Assembly: GCA_036005125.1 (NCBI GenBank)
Contig: DASYQV010000084.1
Span: 1 to 42,921, forward strand
Source of the DNA: DASYQV01 sp036005125
GTDB lineage: Bacteria; Acidobacteriota; Vicinamibacteria; Vicinamibacterales; UBA2999
Reading direction: 5' to 3'
Length of the DNA: 42,921 nucleotides
The translations under genes and the position numbers were made by a program. A model generated the notes under the pieces. That model ran no database searches. It was not told where the DNA came from and saw nothing but the letters and a program-made list of their open reading frames with translations. Of this stretch, positions 16,102 to 24,608 are shown piece after piece. Positions within the stretch are counted from its first letter, which is position 1; each line of letters opens with the position of its first letter.

Positions 16102-16740
16102 ATGAAGACCAACGATGTGGTTGTCGGGGCCGGTATCGGCGCGCTCCTGGCGTACATGTTCGATCCCGACCGTGGAGCCGGGCGCCGCGCGCTTCTGCGG
16201 GACAAGCTCGTCTTGACGGCCCGCAAAACGCGTGACGGCGTTGACGCAACCGCTCGCGACCTCGCCCACCGTACACGGGGACTGATCGCGGCGACGCGCG
16301 GTCGGTTCGTGCCCGAACAGGTAGACGATGCGACGTTGACCGAGCGGGTGCGGGCGCGGCTCGGCCGCGTGAGCTTACATGCTCATGCGCTGGACGTCCT
16401 GGCCAACGACGGCGAGATCATCCTGCGCGGTCCGATTCTCGCGGCGGAGATGCCGACCGTGCTCGCGGCGATCAATCGCGTCCGCGGCGTCAAGTGCGTC
16501 GTCAACGAGCTCGAGCCGCATGCAAGCGCTGAAGGGGTCCCGTCGCCTGCAAGGCAGGGGACGAAGAGCTGGACCGAGCATCGAGATTCTGCAGCGCCAC
16601 TGGGCGCCTGCGACCCGTGCGCTCGTGGCCGTGGCCGGAGTGGCCGCGGGAGTCTCGGCCGTCGCGTACGCGCGGCGATAGCGGACACCTGCTCAGGACA
16701 GCATCGTTCCATTGGACCGCTATGCGGCTTCGGAACGTGA
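16102..16740 (+). CDS. BON-domain protein, frameshifted near its C-terminus
   Basis: As read, 212 residues. A glycine-rich N-terminal hydrophobic segment (VVVGAGIGALLAYMFDPDRG) is followed by a BON domain at about 75-135 (LTERVRARLGRV, VLANDGEIILRGPI, INRVRGVKCVVNEL), a phospholipid or membrane-binding fold. The normal C-terminus appears in another frame: skipping one base at 16546 gives LQGRGRRAGPSIEILQRHW, then a membrane segment (ALVAVAGVAAGVSAVAYARR) and a stop at 16679-16681. The in-frame tail after that point is low-complexity Arg/Gly sequence. It is therefore a one-base insertion, either a real mutation or a sequencing error. GGAGG upstream of the ATG supports this start. Confidence 0.8.
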   Translation: MKTNDVVVGAGIGALLAYMFDPDRGAGRRALLRDKLVLTARKTRDGVDATARDLAHRTRGLIAATRGRFVPEQVDDATLTERVRARLGRVSLHAHALDVLANDGEIILRGPILAAEMPTVLAAINRVRGVKCVVNELEPHASAEGVPSPARQGTKSWTEHRDSAAPLGACDPCARGRGRSGRGSLGRRVRAAIADTCSGQHRSIGPLCGFGT

Positions 16741-16899
16741 ATGACGAAGTCGCGCGGAACTCCGGGTCAGTCGACGTCGAGGTCGGCCAACGCGCCGGCT
16801 GACGAGACCGGCCAGTGCAAGGACGGCAGCTACACGACCGCGGCGTCGAGGCATGGCGCGTGCGCCGGACACAAGGGCGTGAAGGCCTGGTTCAAGTGA
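16741..16899 (+). CDS. DUF3761-like small protein
   Basis: 52 residues. The C-terminal half (CKDGSYTTAASRHGACAGHK then GVKAWFK) matches the DUF3761 pattern: a CKDG start, a second Cys, and a GGV-x-W end. The N-terminal 25 residues are Ser/Thr/Ala-rich with no signal peptide, although many relatives are exported. The ATG follows directly on the stop of the frameshifted BON reading. Function unknown. Confidence 0.6.
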   Translation: MTKSRGTPGQSTSRSANAPADETGQCKDGSYTTAASRHGACAGHKGVKAWFK

Positions 16900-16933
16900 A
16901 CGAGAGCGTGCGGGATTCACTCCCGCACGCTGC

Positions 16934-16979
16934 ATTCATGATTCATGATTGACGAAATCAAGAATCAAGAATCAAGAAT
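16934..16979. repeat. Inverted heptad tract between convergent genes
   Basis: ATTCATG ATTCATG ATT, a five-base centre, then AATCAAG AATCAAG AATCAAG AAT. The two halves are near-complementary, so the tract folds into an AT-rich hairpin of about 17 bp. It lies between the convergent DUF3761 and DUF892 genes and ends three bases before the DUF892 stop, so it could serve as a two-way terminator. Confidence 0.75.
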
Positions 16980-16982
16980 GTT

Positions 16983-17624
16983 CTAACGGCTCCGCCTCGT
17001 CGTGGAGCGGCGTCGCCCGGACGACCGGCCCGACGAGGGACGTCGATCGTAGGCGAGGCCCATCGAGGCCGCGGCGCTTCTGACGGCTTGCGGAATTCGA
17101 AGTCCTGACGACGGCTCTTCCTCGCTCTCGTCGCCGGCCAGGAGCGCCTTGCGGTTCACGCGCGACCTGGCGATCGTGGTCAGTTTCTGATCCGCTGCCT
17201 TCTCCTCGTCGAGCGTTTCCCCGAGCAGCTCTTTCGCGCGGTCGTTCTCGAGCAGATCGGCGAAGTACGCCAGCGTGCCGTAGGACGCAATCTCGTAGTG
17301 TTCGACCTTCTGCGCCCCCGCGATCAGGGCGGCGTCGAGCACGGGACCCTCGAACTCCTCCATCGCCTTGTTGCCTTCTTCGACGATGCCCATGATCCCG
17401 TCGCACTTCTTCCCGCGCGGCTTCTCGCCGACCGACCGGAACACCTGTTCGAGCCGCGTGACCTGCCGCTCGGTCTCCTTGAGATGACTCCTCAACGCGG
17501 TCTGCAGCTCGCCCGACTCGGCCGCACGTGCCATCTTCGGCAGGGCACGCGTCAACCGTTTCTCACCGTCGTACATGTCGCGCAGTTCTTCGACGAACAG
17601 CTCTCTCAACGATTTTGCTGACAT
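16983..17624 (-). CDS. DUF892 (YciE/YciF-like) ferritin-like protein
   Basis: 213 residues. The ferritin-like four-helix domain spans about 1-160, with the family start (LRELFVEELRDMYDGEKRLT) and Glu/His positions suited to a di-iron site (HLKETERQVTRLEQVF, KVEHYEIASYGTL, LDEEKAADQKL). The last 50 residues are an Arg/Ser-rich basic tail, longer than in YciE/YciF, which might bind nucleic acid. Members are stress-associated in enterobacteria; the exact reaction is unknown. GGGAGG six bases upstream gives a firm start. Structured element copy 2 lies about 115 bases upstream. Confidence 0.9.
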   Translation of the reverse strand: MSAKSLRELFVEELRDMYDGEKRLTRALPKMARAAESGELQTALRSHLKETERQVTRLEQVFRSVGEKPRGKKCDGIMGIVEEGNKAMEEFEGPVLDAALIAGAQKVEHYEIASYGTLAYFADLLENDRAKELLGETLDEEKAADQKLTTIARSRVNRKALLAGDESEEEPSSGLRIPQAVRSAAASMGLAYDRRPSSGRSSGRRRSTTRRSR

Positions 17625-17739
17625 TCAATCCTCCCGGCCTCGCGGCGCCGTGCGCCGCACGCCACCGCTGCGCGGCGCGATGCCGGCACAGCCGGAGGTG
17701 CTTCGCGTGCAAGCGTCGCACCATTTGCATCGCATAGTC

Positions 17740-17925
17740 TGTCATGCGGCTACCGACGAGAATTCGTACTCATTGTCGGAACGCATAACGGACCAGACGC
17801 GCGAAGCGCGCCAAGAAGACACTGGGCGAACCAGTGAAGGGCTCTCCAACCCCACCGCGCACGCGTGCGCGGTGGGGACCCGGCTCTGCCGGGATATCCA
17901 GGGCAGAGCCTTTGACTGGTTCCGG
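17740..17925 (+). ncRNA. Structured element copy 2 (candidate RNA)
   Basis: Left part: GTCATGCGG ... GAATTCGTACTCATTGTCGG ... CGCATAACGG, then the hairpin GCGCGAAGCGCGC and AAGAAGACACTGGG. Right part is a three-way junction: AACCAGTGAAGGGCTCT (17829-17845) pairs with 17905-17921, enclosing a perfect 12-bp stem CCCCACCGCGCA/TGCGCGGTGGGG (17850-17877) and CCCGGC-TCT-GCCGGG (17879-17893). It aligns with the reverse complement of 4459-4697. It lies between the DUF892 start and the 3' end of the metal RND operon. The strand given is arbitrary. Confidence 0.55.
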
Positions 17926-17971
17926 CCAGCTGGTCTGTCACCCGCGGAACGCTCGCCGGCGTCCGCAGGTC

Positions 17972-17990
17972 ATTCTTGATTCTTGATAAT
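17972..17990. repeat. Short ATTCTTG heptad tract at the CusA 3' end
   Basis: Two full ATTCTTG units and a partial one immediately after the stop codon of the RND pump gene (minus strand). Confidence 0.6.
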
Positions 17991-17992
17991 CT

Positions 17993-20900
17993 CTAGACAC
18001 GCCCGCGGTATGTGCCGTACCTGAGATACATCGCCGGCACGACCATCATGTTGAGAAACGTCGACGTGACCAGCCCGCAGAGAATCACAATCGCCATCGG
18101 CGTCTGAATTTCGCTGCCGGTCTTGCCGCCGCCGAGCGCCAGCGGGATCAGCGCCAACCCGGCGGCCATGGCGGTCATGAGAATCGGGATGAGCCGCTCG
18201 CGCGCGCCCCGCTCGACGGCTTCGCGGAAATCCGTGACGCCTTCTCCGTCCATCAAGTGCTGGATGTGCGACACGAGCATGATCCCGTTCCTGGTCGCGA
18301 TGCCGAACAGAGTGATGAACCCGATCATCGACGCCACGCTGAGAACGCCGCCGGCGAGGAACACTCCCGCCACGCCGCCGATGAGAGCCAGAGGGAGATT
18401 GAGCATGATGAGCAACGCGTCGCGGGCGCGCCCGAACGCCAGCACGAGCAGCATGAACAAGCCGGCGATCACGCCGGCGCCGAGAACCATCAGGCGCCTC
18501 GTCGCGCGCTGTTCGCTCTCGAACTGCCCGCCGTACTCGACACGATAGCCCGGCGGCATCCGCACGGCCTGCGCCACGGCTGCGCGGATATCGTCCACGA
18601 CGCCGCCGAGATCCCGTCCTGCCACGTTGCACGAGATGACGATCCGGCGTTGTACGTTCTCGCGCAGGATCATGTTCGGTCCCTGCTCACGTCGGACGTC
18701 CGCGAGCAGGCGCGCGGGAACCGGACCGCCGTGCGGCGTGTCGATCGGCAGGTCGGCCAGCCGCTCGAAGTCGGCCTGCGACGCCGGGTCGAACTTCACG
18801 ACGAGATCGAAGGCCGCGGCGCGGTCGAAAATCCGCCCCACGGTCGCGCCGGCAAAGCTCGTCTCGACGGCTTCGGCCACCTCGTCCGCGCGGAGCCCGT
18901 AACGGGCGATTGCCGACCGATTGAGCACGAACCGGACGACCGGCACGTCCATCTGCTGCTCGAGCGAGAGGTCGACGACGCCTGGAACGCCGCTCATCAC
19001 CTGTCGGACGCGTTCACCCAGACGCCGCAGCGTCCCGAGGTCGTCGCCGAATACCTTCACGGCGATGTTGGCCCGCGTACCCGACAACATGTGGTCGATC
19101 CGATGCGAGATTGGTTGGCCAATCGTCACGTTCGTGCCGGGCAGCGTCGAGAAACCCCGCCGCAGATCGGCCAGCAGGGCCGCGCGCGGCCGGCCCGTCT
19201 CGCGCAAGCCGACGTCGATCTCCGCGGCCTCGACGCCCTGCACGTGCTCGTCGAACTCGGCCCGGCCCGTGCGGCGTGCCGTGGCCACGACCTCCGGCTG
19301 TGACATCAGAATCTGCTCGACCTTGCGGCCGATCTCGTCCGACTTCGCGAGCGACGTGCCGGGCAGCGTATTGGCCTGAACGGTGAGGCTCCCCTCGTGA
19401 AACTCCGGGAGGAACGCCGAGCCCATCCGCGTCATCGCGGCGACCGCGAGCAGCAGGAGGGCCGCGGAGATCACCATGACGATCCGGGGATGATCGAGCG
19501 CGCGCGGCAGGTCCTTCGCGAATCGCGCCTTGAGCGTACGCGCGAGCCAACCGTCCCGTCCCCGCAGGATGGATCGAGCGGCAGGCAGGAACGCGAAGCT
19601 CAGGGCTGGCGTGACGATGACTGCGACGGCCAACGATGCCAGCAGCGAGACGATGTAGGCAAAGGCGAGCGGGGTCAGGAGCCGTCCTTCGACGCCGGCA
19701 AGGCCGAAGATCGGCAGGAAGACCAGCACGATGATGATCGTGGCGAACACGATGGATGTGCGGATTTCGAACGTGGCGTCCCGCACGACATCCGACGCGG
19801 ATCGTTGCTGGTCGGGCGGCTTCGACACATTCTCCCGCAGCCGCCGCACCACGTTTTCCACGTCGACGATCGCATCGTCGACGAGCGCGCCGATGGCGAT
19901 CGCCATGCCCCCGAGCGTCATCGTGTTGATCGTGGCGCCGAACGCGCGAAGCACGAGGAACGCTGCCGCGAGCGACAACGGCATCGCGGTCAGCGTGATC
20001 GCGGCGGCCCGGAGATTGGCGAGAAACAGAATGACGATCGCGACGACGAGCAGCCCGCCGTCGCGCAGCGCTTTGATGACGTTGTCGACCGCCACGTCGA
20101 TGAAATCGGCCTGACGGAAGACCCGGCGATCGATCGTCATCCCGGGCGGCAGCTCGTGTTGCAGGGTGTCGAGCTCGCGATCCAATCGAGCGGTGAGCTC
20201 GATGGTGTTGGCGCCCGGCTGCTTCTGGACACCGACGATGACAGCCGGCTTGCCATTCCGGGACCCTTCGCCCCGCTTCAGTGCCGGGCCTTCGTGGACG
20301 TCCGCAACGTCCCGCACGAGCACGGATCGCGCCCCACGAAGCCCGATCACGCTTTCACCGATCTCGTCGGGCGTGCGCACGCGGCCGATGGTCTGCAGAA
20401 CGTATTCCTGCGGTCCCTCCACGTAAATGCCGGCCGAGGTGTTCTGGCTGGCGCCACGCACCGCATCGAGCAGCTCGTTGACCGCCACGCTGTTGGCGCG
20501 GAGCCGATCCGGATGGGCGATCACCTGGAACTGACGTTCCGCGCCGCCGATCGGCGTCACCTGCGACACGCCGGACACCGCCAGCAGGCGGCGCCGGACC
20601 ACCGTGTCCGCGACGGTGCGCAACGTCAGCGGATCATCTGTGTCCGAGGAGATCGCGAAGAATAGAATCTCGCCCATGATCGAGGAGATGGGCGCAAGAA
20701 TCGGACGCTCCGCCTGCGGCGGCAGCGAGGCGCCAACGAGCGCGAGCTTTTCGGCGACGACCTGGCGCGCCAGAAAGATGTCGGTTCCCCAATCGAATTC
20801 CACCCACACGACCGCGATGCCTACTGCGGTCGCGGATCGCACGCGCCGGACGCCGGATGCGCCGTTGATCGCCGCCTCGATGGGAAAAGTCACGAGCGAT

Positions 20901-21082
20901 TCCATCTCTTCGGGCGCCATGCCGTGGCCCTCGGTGAGGACGGTCACCGTTGGCGCGGTCAAATCCGGGAAGACGTCGACCGGCATGTCGCGTGCGACCA
21001 ACAGCCCCGATGCGGCGAGCAGGACCGACATTGCGATCACCAGCCAGTGGTGATCGATCGACCATTGAATGAGCTTCTTCAT
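17993..21082 (-). CDS. Heavy-metal efflux RND pump, CusA/CzcA family
   Basis: 1029 residues, the usual size of a trimeric inner-membrane RND pump. N-terminal helix (WLVIAMSVLLAASGLLVA) followed by the heavy-metal-type VDVFPDLTAPTVTVLTEG. TM4 has GALVDDAIVDVENVV, whose acidic residues fit the proton pathway of the HME subfamily. Large periplasmic loops and the second helix bundle are intact (FITLFGIATRNGIMLVSH). With the adaptor and TolC genes upstream it should form a tripartite complex exporting metal ions, probably Cu(I)/Ag(I) or Zn/Co/Cd; the metal cannot be fixed from sequence. It is the last gene of the operon, separated from the adaptor by a heptad tract. Confidence 0.92.
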   Translation of the reverse strand: MKKLIQWSIDHHWLVIAMSVLLAASGLLVARDMPVDVFPDLTAPTVTVLTEGHGMAPEEMESLVTFPIEAAINGASGVRRVRSATAVGIAVVWVEFDWGTDIFLARQVVAEKLALVGASLPPQAERPILAPISSIMGEILFFAISSDTDDPLTLRTVADTVVRRRLLAVSGVSQVTPIGGAERQFQVIAHPDRLRANSVAVNELLDAVRGASQNTSAGIYVEGPQEYVLQTIGRVRTPDEIGESVIGLRGARSVLVRDVADVHEGPALKRGEGSRNGKPAVIVGVQKQPGANTIELTARLDRELDTLQHELPPGMTIDRRVFRQADFIDVAVDNVIKALRDGGLLVVAIVILFLANLRAAAITLTAMPLSLAAAFLVLRAFGATINTMTLGGMAIAIGALVDDAIVDVENVVRRLRENVSKPPDQQRSASDVVRDATFEIRTSIVFATIIIVLVFLPIFGLAGVEGRLLTPLAFAYIVSLLASLAVAVIVTPALSFAFLPAARSILRGRDGWLARTLKARFAKDLPRALDHPRIVMVISAALLLLAVAAMTRMGSAFLPEFHEGSLTVQANTLPGTSLAKSDEIGRKVEQILMSQPEVVATARRTGRAEFDEHVQGVEAAEIDVGLRETGRPRAALLADLRRGFSTLPGTNVTIGQPISHRIDHMLSGTRANIAVKVFGDDLGTLRRLGERVRQVMSGVPGVVDLSLEQQMDVPVVRFVLNRSAIARYGLRADEVAEAVETSFAGATVGRIFDRAAAFDLVVKFDPASQADFERLADLPIDTPHGGPVPARLLADVRREQGPNMILRENVQRRIVISCNVAGRDLGGVVDDIRAAVAQAVRMPPGYRVEYGGQFESEQRATRRLMVLGAGVIAGLFMLLVLAFGRARDALLIMLNLPLALIGGVAGVFLAGGVLSVASMIGFITLFGIATRNGIMLVSHIQHLMDGEGVTDFREAVERGARERLIPILMTAMAAGLALIPLALGGGKTGSEIQTPMAIVILCGLVTSTFLNMMVVPAMYLRYGTYRGRV

Positions 21083-21100
21083 GGTGGCCCGTCTCGGTTA

Positions 21101-21177
21101 ATTCATGATTCTTGATTCTTGATTCTTGATTTCAGAATCGAGAATCAATCGAGAATCATGAATCACGAATCATGAAT
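21101..21177. repeat. Inverted heptad tract inside the metal-efflux operon
   Basis: ATTCATG and ATTCTTG units (about four) followed by AATCGAG, AATCATG and AATCACG units in reverse sense, giving a long AT-rich imperfect hairpin. It fills the gap between the adaptor stop and the CusA-family start, so it may modulate expression of the pump relative to the upstream genes or protect the upstream mRNA 3' end. Confidence 0.75.
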
Positions 21178-21178
21178 T

Positions 21179-22723
21179 TCAGTGGACGTGTCCTTCAGCC
21201 GGCAGCCCCTTCGCGGCCGATGCGAGCTGCACCTCGTACGCGCCGCGCGTGACGACGCGTTCACCCGGCTTGACGCCGCCCTTGAGGCCGACGACGTCGC
21301 CGTCGCGCGACGCAATCTCGACGAAACGCCGCGCGAACCGTTCGCCGCCCACCTGCACGAAGACGTACGGCCGGCCGGCCTCCATCAGCACGGCGGCCTT
21401 CGGCACCGTGGGCAGCCGCTGCTGTGCGCCTGTGTATAGAATCGCGGTGCCCGCCTGGCCAACGAGCAGTTGACCGCCCGGATTCTGAACTTCCATTTGC
21501 ACGGCCAGTGCTCTGGTGGCCTCATCGAGCACGCCAGGATCGTGGACGTGGTGGAAGCGGAGTGGCAGCGGGTCTGCACGCCCGGGAAGCTCCAGCGAGA
21601 CGGCCGCGACGCCCCGTGCGGTCGTGACGTCCGGTGCGGGGACGAACACGTTCAATTCGAGCGCGTCCGTCCGGACGATCTTGAAGAGCGGCGTTCCCTC
21701 GTCGTACGCGGCGCCGAGCGTCGCCGCCACCTCTGTGATGCGCCCCGCGATCGGCGAGTGCAACACGAACGCATTCCCGGCCGCCGCACCACCTCCGGTC
21801 CGCAGTGTCTCGTCGCGCTGCGCGAGACGGGCTCGAGCCGCCTTCAACCTGGCCTCGGCAACCGTCGTCGCCCGCCCGGCATCCTCCACTCGCCGGCCGG
21901 GAACCGCGCGCTCGGCCAGCAGCCGTTCCGCCCGCGTCTGTTCCGCATGAGCGGCCTCGACCGCGATCTGCGCTTCTTCGACCGCTGCCTCGAGCGTCGC
22001 ACGATCGTCGCTGGCACTCAGCCGCGGCTCGAGGCGCGCGAGCACTTCACCAGCGCGGACCCGATCGCCGATCGATGGCAGCTCCTCGGCCACGACGCGC
22101 CCAGGGGCCGGCGCTGCGACGACGGCCTCGCCACCGGGCATGGGATGGAGCACGGCGGGCACACGTATCGACGTCCGCACGTCAGCATCCTGAACCGGGG
22201 TGGTCGCGAACTCGTTCGTCCACTGCTGCTCCTTCAAGTACGAGATCGCCGCGGCGTCTTCTGCCGGCCGCTTGCTCGCTTCCGCGTTGGCCGTCGGTTC
22301 GTCGGCGAACACCTCAATGGCGCCGAGATCGTGCCGGTCGGACAAGCCGGGCGCGTTCAGGACCAGGGCCCAGCGATAGCGGCCAGCAGCCGGCGCCGCG
22401 CCCTCGACGCGGAACGCTCCGGGCCGCGACGGCTGAGGACCCTCGAGCGCGGTCGGCTGTCCTCCGGCTCCAGGCGTGAACTCCACGCGCGCCTGACCTG
22501 ACGTCACCGGCTTGAAGTCGGCGAGGGTTGTGAGATGCACGGCAAATAATGCCGTGCGGCCGGCTACGAGCGGCGGGTACTCCATGTAGAGCTCGGTGCG
22601 CTCGGTCCAGTGCGTGACGTTCAACGCGGGTGGTTCGTTCGATGCCGGGTCCGAGCTCCGCGAACAGGCGCTCACCGCGACCGCGAGCACGACGGCAAGA
22701 GAGACGGCACGTTGGTTCATCAT
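21179..22723 (-). CDS. RND periplasmic adaptor lipoprotein (CusB/CzcB-like)
   Basis: 514 residues. Lipoprotein signal with lipobox VSAC (AVVLAVAVSACSRS). An N-terminal beta domain of about 120 residues (HWTERTELYMEYPPLVAG) is followed by the membrane-fusion core: lipoyl-like halves (APGRVVAEELPSIGDRVRAG, and SPIAGRITEVAATLGA), a helical hairpin between them, and beta-barrel and membrane-proximal domains to the C-terminus. It links the inner-membrane pump to TolC. The ATG at 22721-22723 overlaps the TolC stop by four bases (ATGA), with GGGAG just upstream, so translation is probably coupled. Confidence 0.9.
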   Translation of the reverse strand: MMNQRAVSLAVVLAVAVSACSRSSDPASNEPPALNVTHWTERTELYMEYPPLVAGRTALFAVHLTTLADFKPVTSGQARVEFTPGAGGQPTALEGPQPSRPGAFRVEGAAPAAGRYRWALVLNAPGLSDRHDLGAIEVFADEPTANAEASKRPAEDAAAISYLKEQQWTNEFATTPVQDADVRTSIRVPAVLHPMPGGEAVVAAPAPGRVVAEELPSIGDRVRAGEVLARLEPRLSASDDRATLEAAVEEAQIAVEAAHAEQTRAERLLAERAVPGRRVEDAGRATTVAEARLKAARARLAQRDETLRTGGGAAAGNAFVLHSPIAGRITEVAATLGAAYDEGTPLFKIVRTDALELNVFVPAPDVTTARGVAAVSLELPGRADPLPLRFHHVHDPGVLDEATRALAVQMEVQNPGGQLLVGQAGTAILYTGAQQRLPTVPKAAVLMEAGRPYVFVQVGGERFARRFVEIASRDGDVVGLKGGVKPGERVVTRGAYEVQLASAAKGLPAEGHVH

Positions 22724-23943
22724 CGAATCTCCCATCCACTGGCAAATTCCAGCTCAATCTCCGCCTGATGAACGGCTGCGTCGAGCGTCGCCTGGCGCAC
22801 ACGCGCCGACAGTCCCGTTCGGTACGCATCCAGCAGCTCGAGGATGCTCCGCTCACCGGCGTCATAGCTGACCTGTGCAATGCGCTCGATCTGCTCGGCG
22901 CTGCTGACGGCTTGCGCGCGATAACGCTGCGCGAGCTGACGGCGTTCGAGAACCGCGGCGCGAAGCGCCCCAATCTGGCCGCGTACCACAAGACGGAACG
23001 CCGTCGCCCGCGCATCGGCCTGGGCGGCGCGCGCGGCAGCGAGCGCGCGTTCCGGCCGTCCGCGATCGAACACGGGAATCGACGCATGCACCGTGACGAC
23101 GCTGCCGATGTCGCCGCCTCCGAAGGTGGACGATTTGGTCCCGGCAACGATCTCGGGTTCCGGAATGCGCCGGCGATCGGCGGCGCGCAGCGCGAAGCCG
23201 GCTGCCTCCGCCTCGCGTCGAAACGCCAGCAGCTCACCGCGCATCGATTCCGCACGTTCGACGAGCGCCTCCAGTGTCGGAACCTCGGCCGCTGTCGGAG
23301 GCTGCGGAACCGCGGCGATGCGAGCCGGATCCGGAACATCCGCAAAGAAGCTCGCGAGCACCGCCTGGGCACGGGCGCGATCGGTGGCGGCAAGCGCGCG
23401 ATCGGCGTCGACGTCGAGCACCTCGCGTTCCGCACGCAGCCGATCGAACCCCGCCACGTCGCCGGCCGCCTCGCGTCGCGCCAGGACATCTGTAAGCTCG
23501 CCCAGACGATCGCGGGACGTCGTCAGATGGCGCTCGCGGTTCTGTGCGGCCACGAGCTCGGCAAACGCCAGTCTCAGATCCGCTCGAAGACGCCGAATCT
23601 CGTCGTCCGCCCGGCTGGACATGGCGCCGACCATGGCCGACGCCGCATCGATCTCGAAGCGCCGGCGCCCGGTGATCGGCAGCGGCTGCGACACCATGAC
23701 GAGGTTCTCTGTCACACCGGCGACCGATTCGCGGTCGTACGTGAACCGCGGGTTCGGCCATCGTCCCGCGCTGAGCACCTCCGCCCGGGCAATCTCCACC
23801 CCGGCGCGAGCCGCTCGTGCCCGTGGACTCTCGAGCGACAGCCGCGCCACCGCCTCGCCTTCCGTCAGATTCAAGGACTGCGCGCCGACACCGGCGGGGA
23901 TGACGAGAGCCGCCAGCGCGGCGCGGAACACCGCTATGCGCAT
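22720..23943 (-). CDS. TolC-family outer-membrane efflux protein
   Basis: 407 residues with a signal peptide (FRAALAALVIPAGVGAQ). Two long helical repeats, with the typical WPNPRFTYDRE and later SYDAGERSILELLDAYRTGL segments. It provides the outer-membrane channel of the tripartite metal pump. The start at MRIAVF is chosen for the signal peptide and a GAGG just upstream; a frame 17 codons longer lacks both. Its stop overlaps the adaptor start. Confidence 0.9.
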   Translation of the reverse strand: MRIAVFRAALAALVIPAGVGAQSLNLTEGEAVARLSLESPRARAARAGVEIARAEVLSAGRWPNPRFTYDRESVAGVTENLVMVSQPLPITGRRRFEIDAASAMVGAMSSRADDEIRRLRADLRLAFAELVAAQNRERHLTTSRDRLGELTDVLARREAAGDVAGFDRLRAEREVLDVDADRALAATDRARAQAVLASFFADVPDPARIAAVPQPPTAAEVPTLEALVERAESMRGELLAFRREAEAAGFALRAADRRRIPEPEIVAGTKSSTFGGGDIGSVVTVHASIPVFDRGRPERALAAARAAQADARATAFRLVVRGQIGALRAAVLERRQLAQRYRAQAVSSAEQIERIAQVSYDAGERSILELLDAYRTGLSARVRQATLDAAVHQAEIELEFASGWEIR

Positions 23944-24018
23944 AACACCTCGGAGGTAGACCTGCGAAAAAAGCCGTACGTAAGAAAGACACACGACGGC
24001 TGACGCCGTCAGATCAGG

Positions 24019-24426
24019 TCAGAGGCGGGAGGCAGGAGGGGCGCGAAGACCGGATGGCGTCGCCCAGGGCGGGTCGTGGACGGAGACAAAGAGCGCTTGA
24101 ACCGTCGCGCGCGATGTCAGCTCCGGCAGCGAAATCGATAGATCGTGCTCGACGAAGTGACTGTCTGGACGGACGTGTCTGGCAGTTTCCGGGTTGGTGA
24201 ACGAGGTCGTCAACCACTGAACGTCGTGGTCGTCGTCCGCGTCGTCAACAGCGGTCTGCGTCGCTGGTCGATGGTGAGGCTCGAAATGGCGATGAACGAC
24301 GTCCGGATGATGGTCGTCGTGCGCTCGCGCAAGGTGGACATGTTCGGCTGGCAGAACGCCGAACGCGAGCACCGCGAAGACCGCGAGCAGCGCCGTGGGC
24401 CGTTGTCGACTGGGACGCACCACCAC
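24019..24426 (-). CDS. Exported His/Asp-rich protein, candidate metal-binding first gene of the RND operon
   Basis: 135 residues, GTG start. A signal peptide (LLAVFAVLAFGVLPA) is followed by a very His/Asp-rich stretch (AEHVHLARAHDDHHPDVVHR, then HFEPHHRP, then VDDADDDHDVQW). No named domain. Its place 75 bases before the TolC gene, same strand, suggests a periplasmic metal-binding or buffering protein for the efflux operon. There are several GTG codons in a row, so the exact start is uncertain. Confidence 0.6.
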   Translation of the reverse strand: MVVRPSRQRPTALLAVFAVLAFGVLPAEHVHLARAHDDHHPDVVHRHFEPHHRPATQTAVDDADDDHDVQWLTTSFTNPETARHVRPDSHFVEHDLSISLPELTSRATVQALFVSVHDPPWATPSGLRAPPASRL

Positions 24427-24561
24427 GGAGCATTATCCGCACAGGCGAAGATACAGTCAAACGGGCGGGTTACTCAGACGTACGTAGGCCGGGTCGCGCA
24501 CGACTGAATTGCCGTCGGCGACCTTGACATCGTTCGTTTTCAAGGGGATCAGTTGTCGCCA

Positions 24562-24608
24562 CTGATGCCTGGGACAGCCCTGATGCCCGATGCCTGATCC
24601 CTGATGCC
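24562..24608. repeat. CTGATGCC short-repeat tract at the DUF1080 3' end
   Basis: CTGATGCC, CCCTGATGCC, CGATGCC, CTGATCC and CTGATGCC in succession, directly after the stop codon of the minus-strand gene at 24609. Similar in arrangement, though not sequence, to the ATTCATG tracts. The remainder of 24427-24561 holds only a partial ACGTAGGCCGG repeat arm near 24480 and nothing else recognised. Confidence 0.65.
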
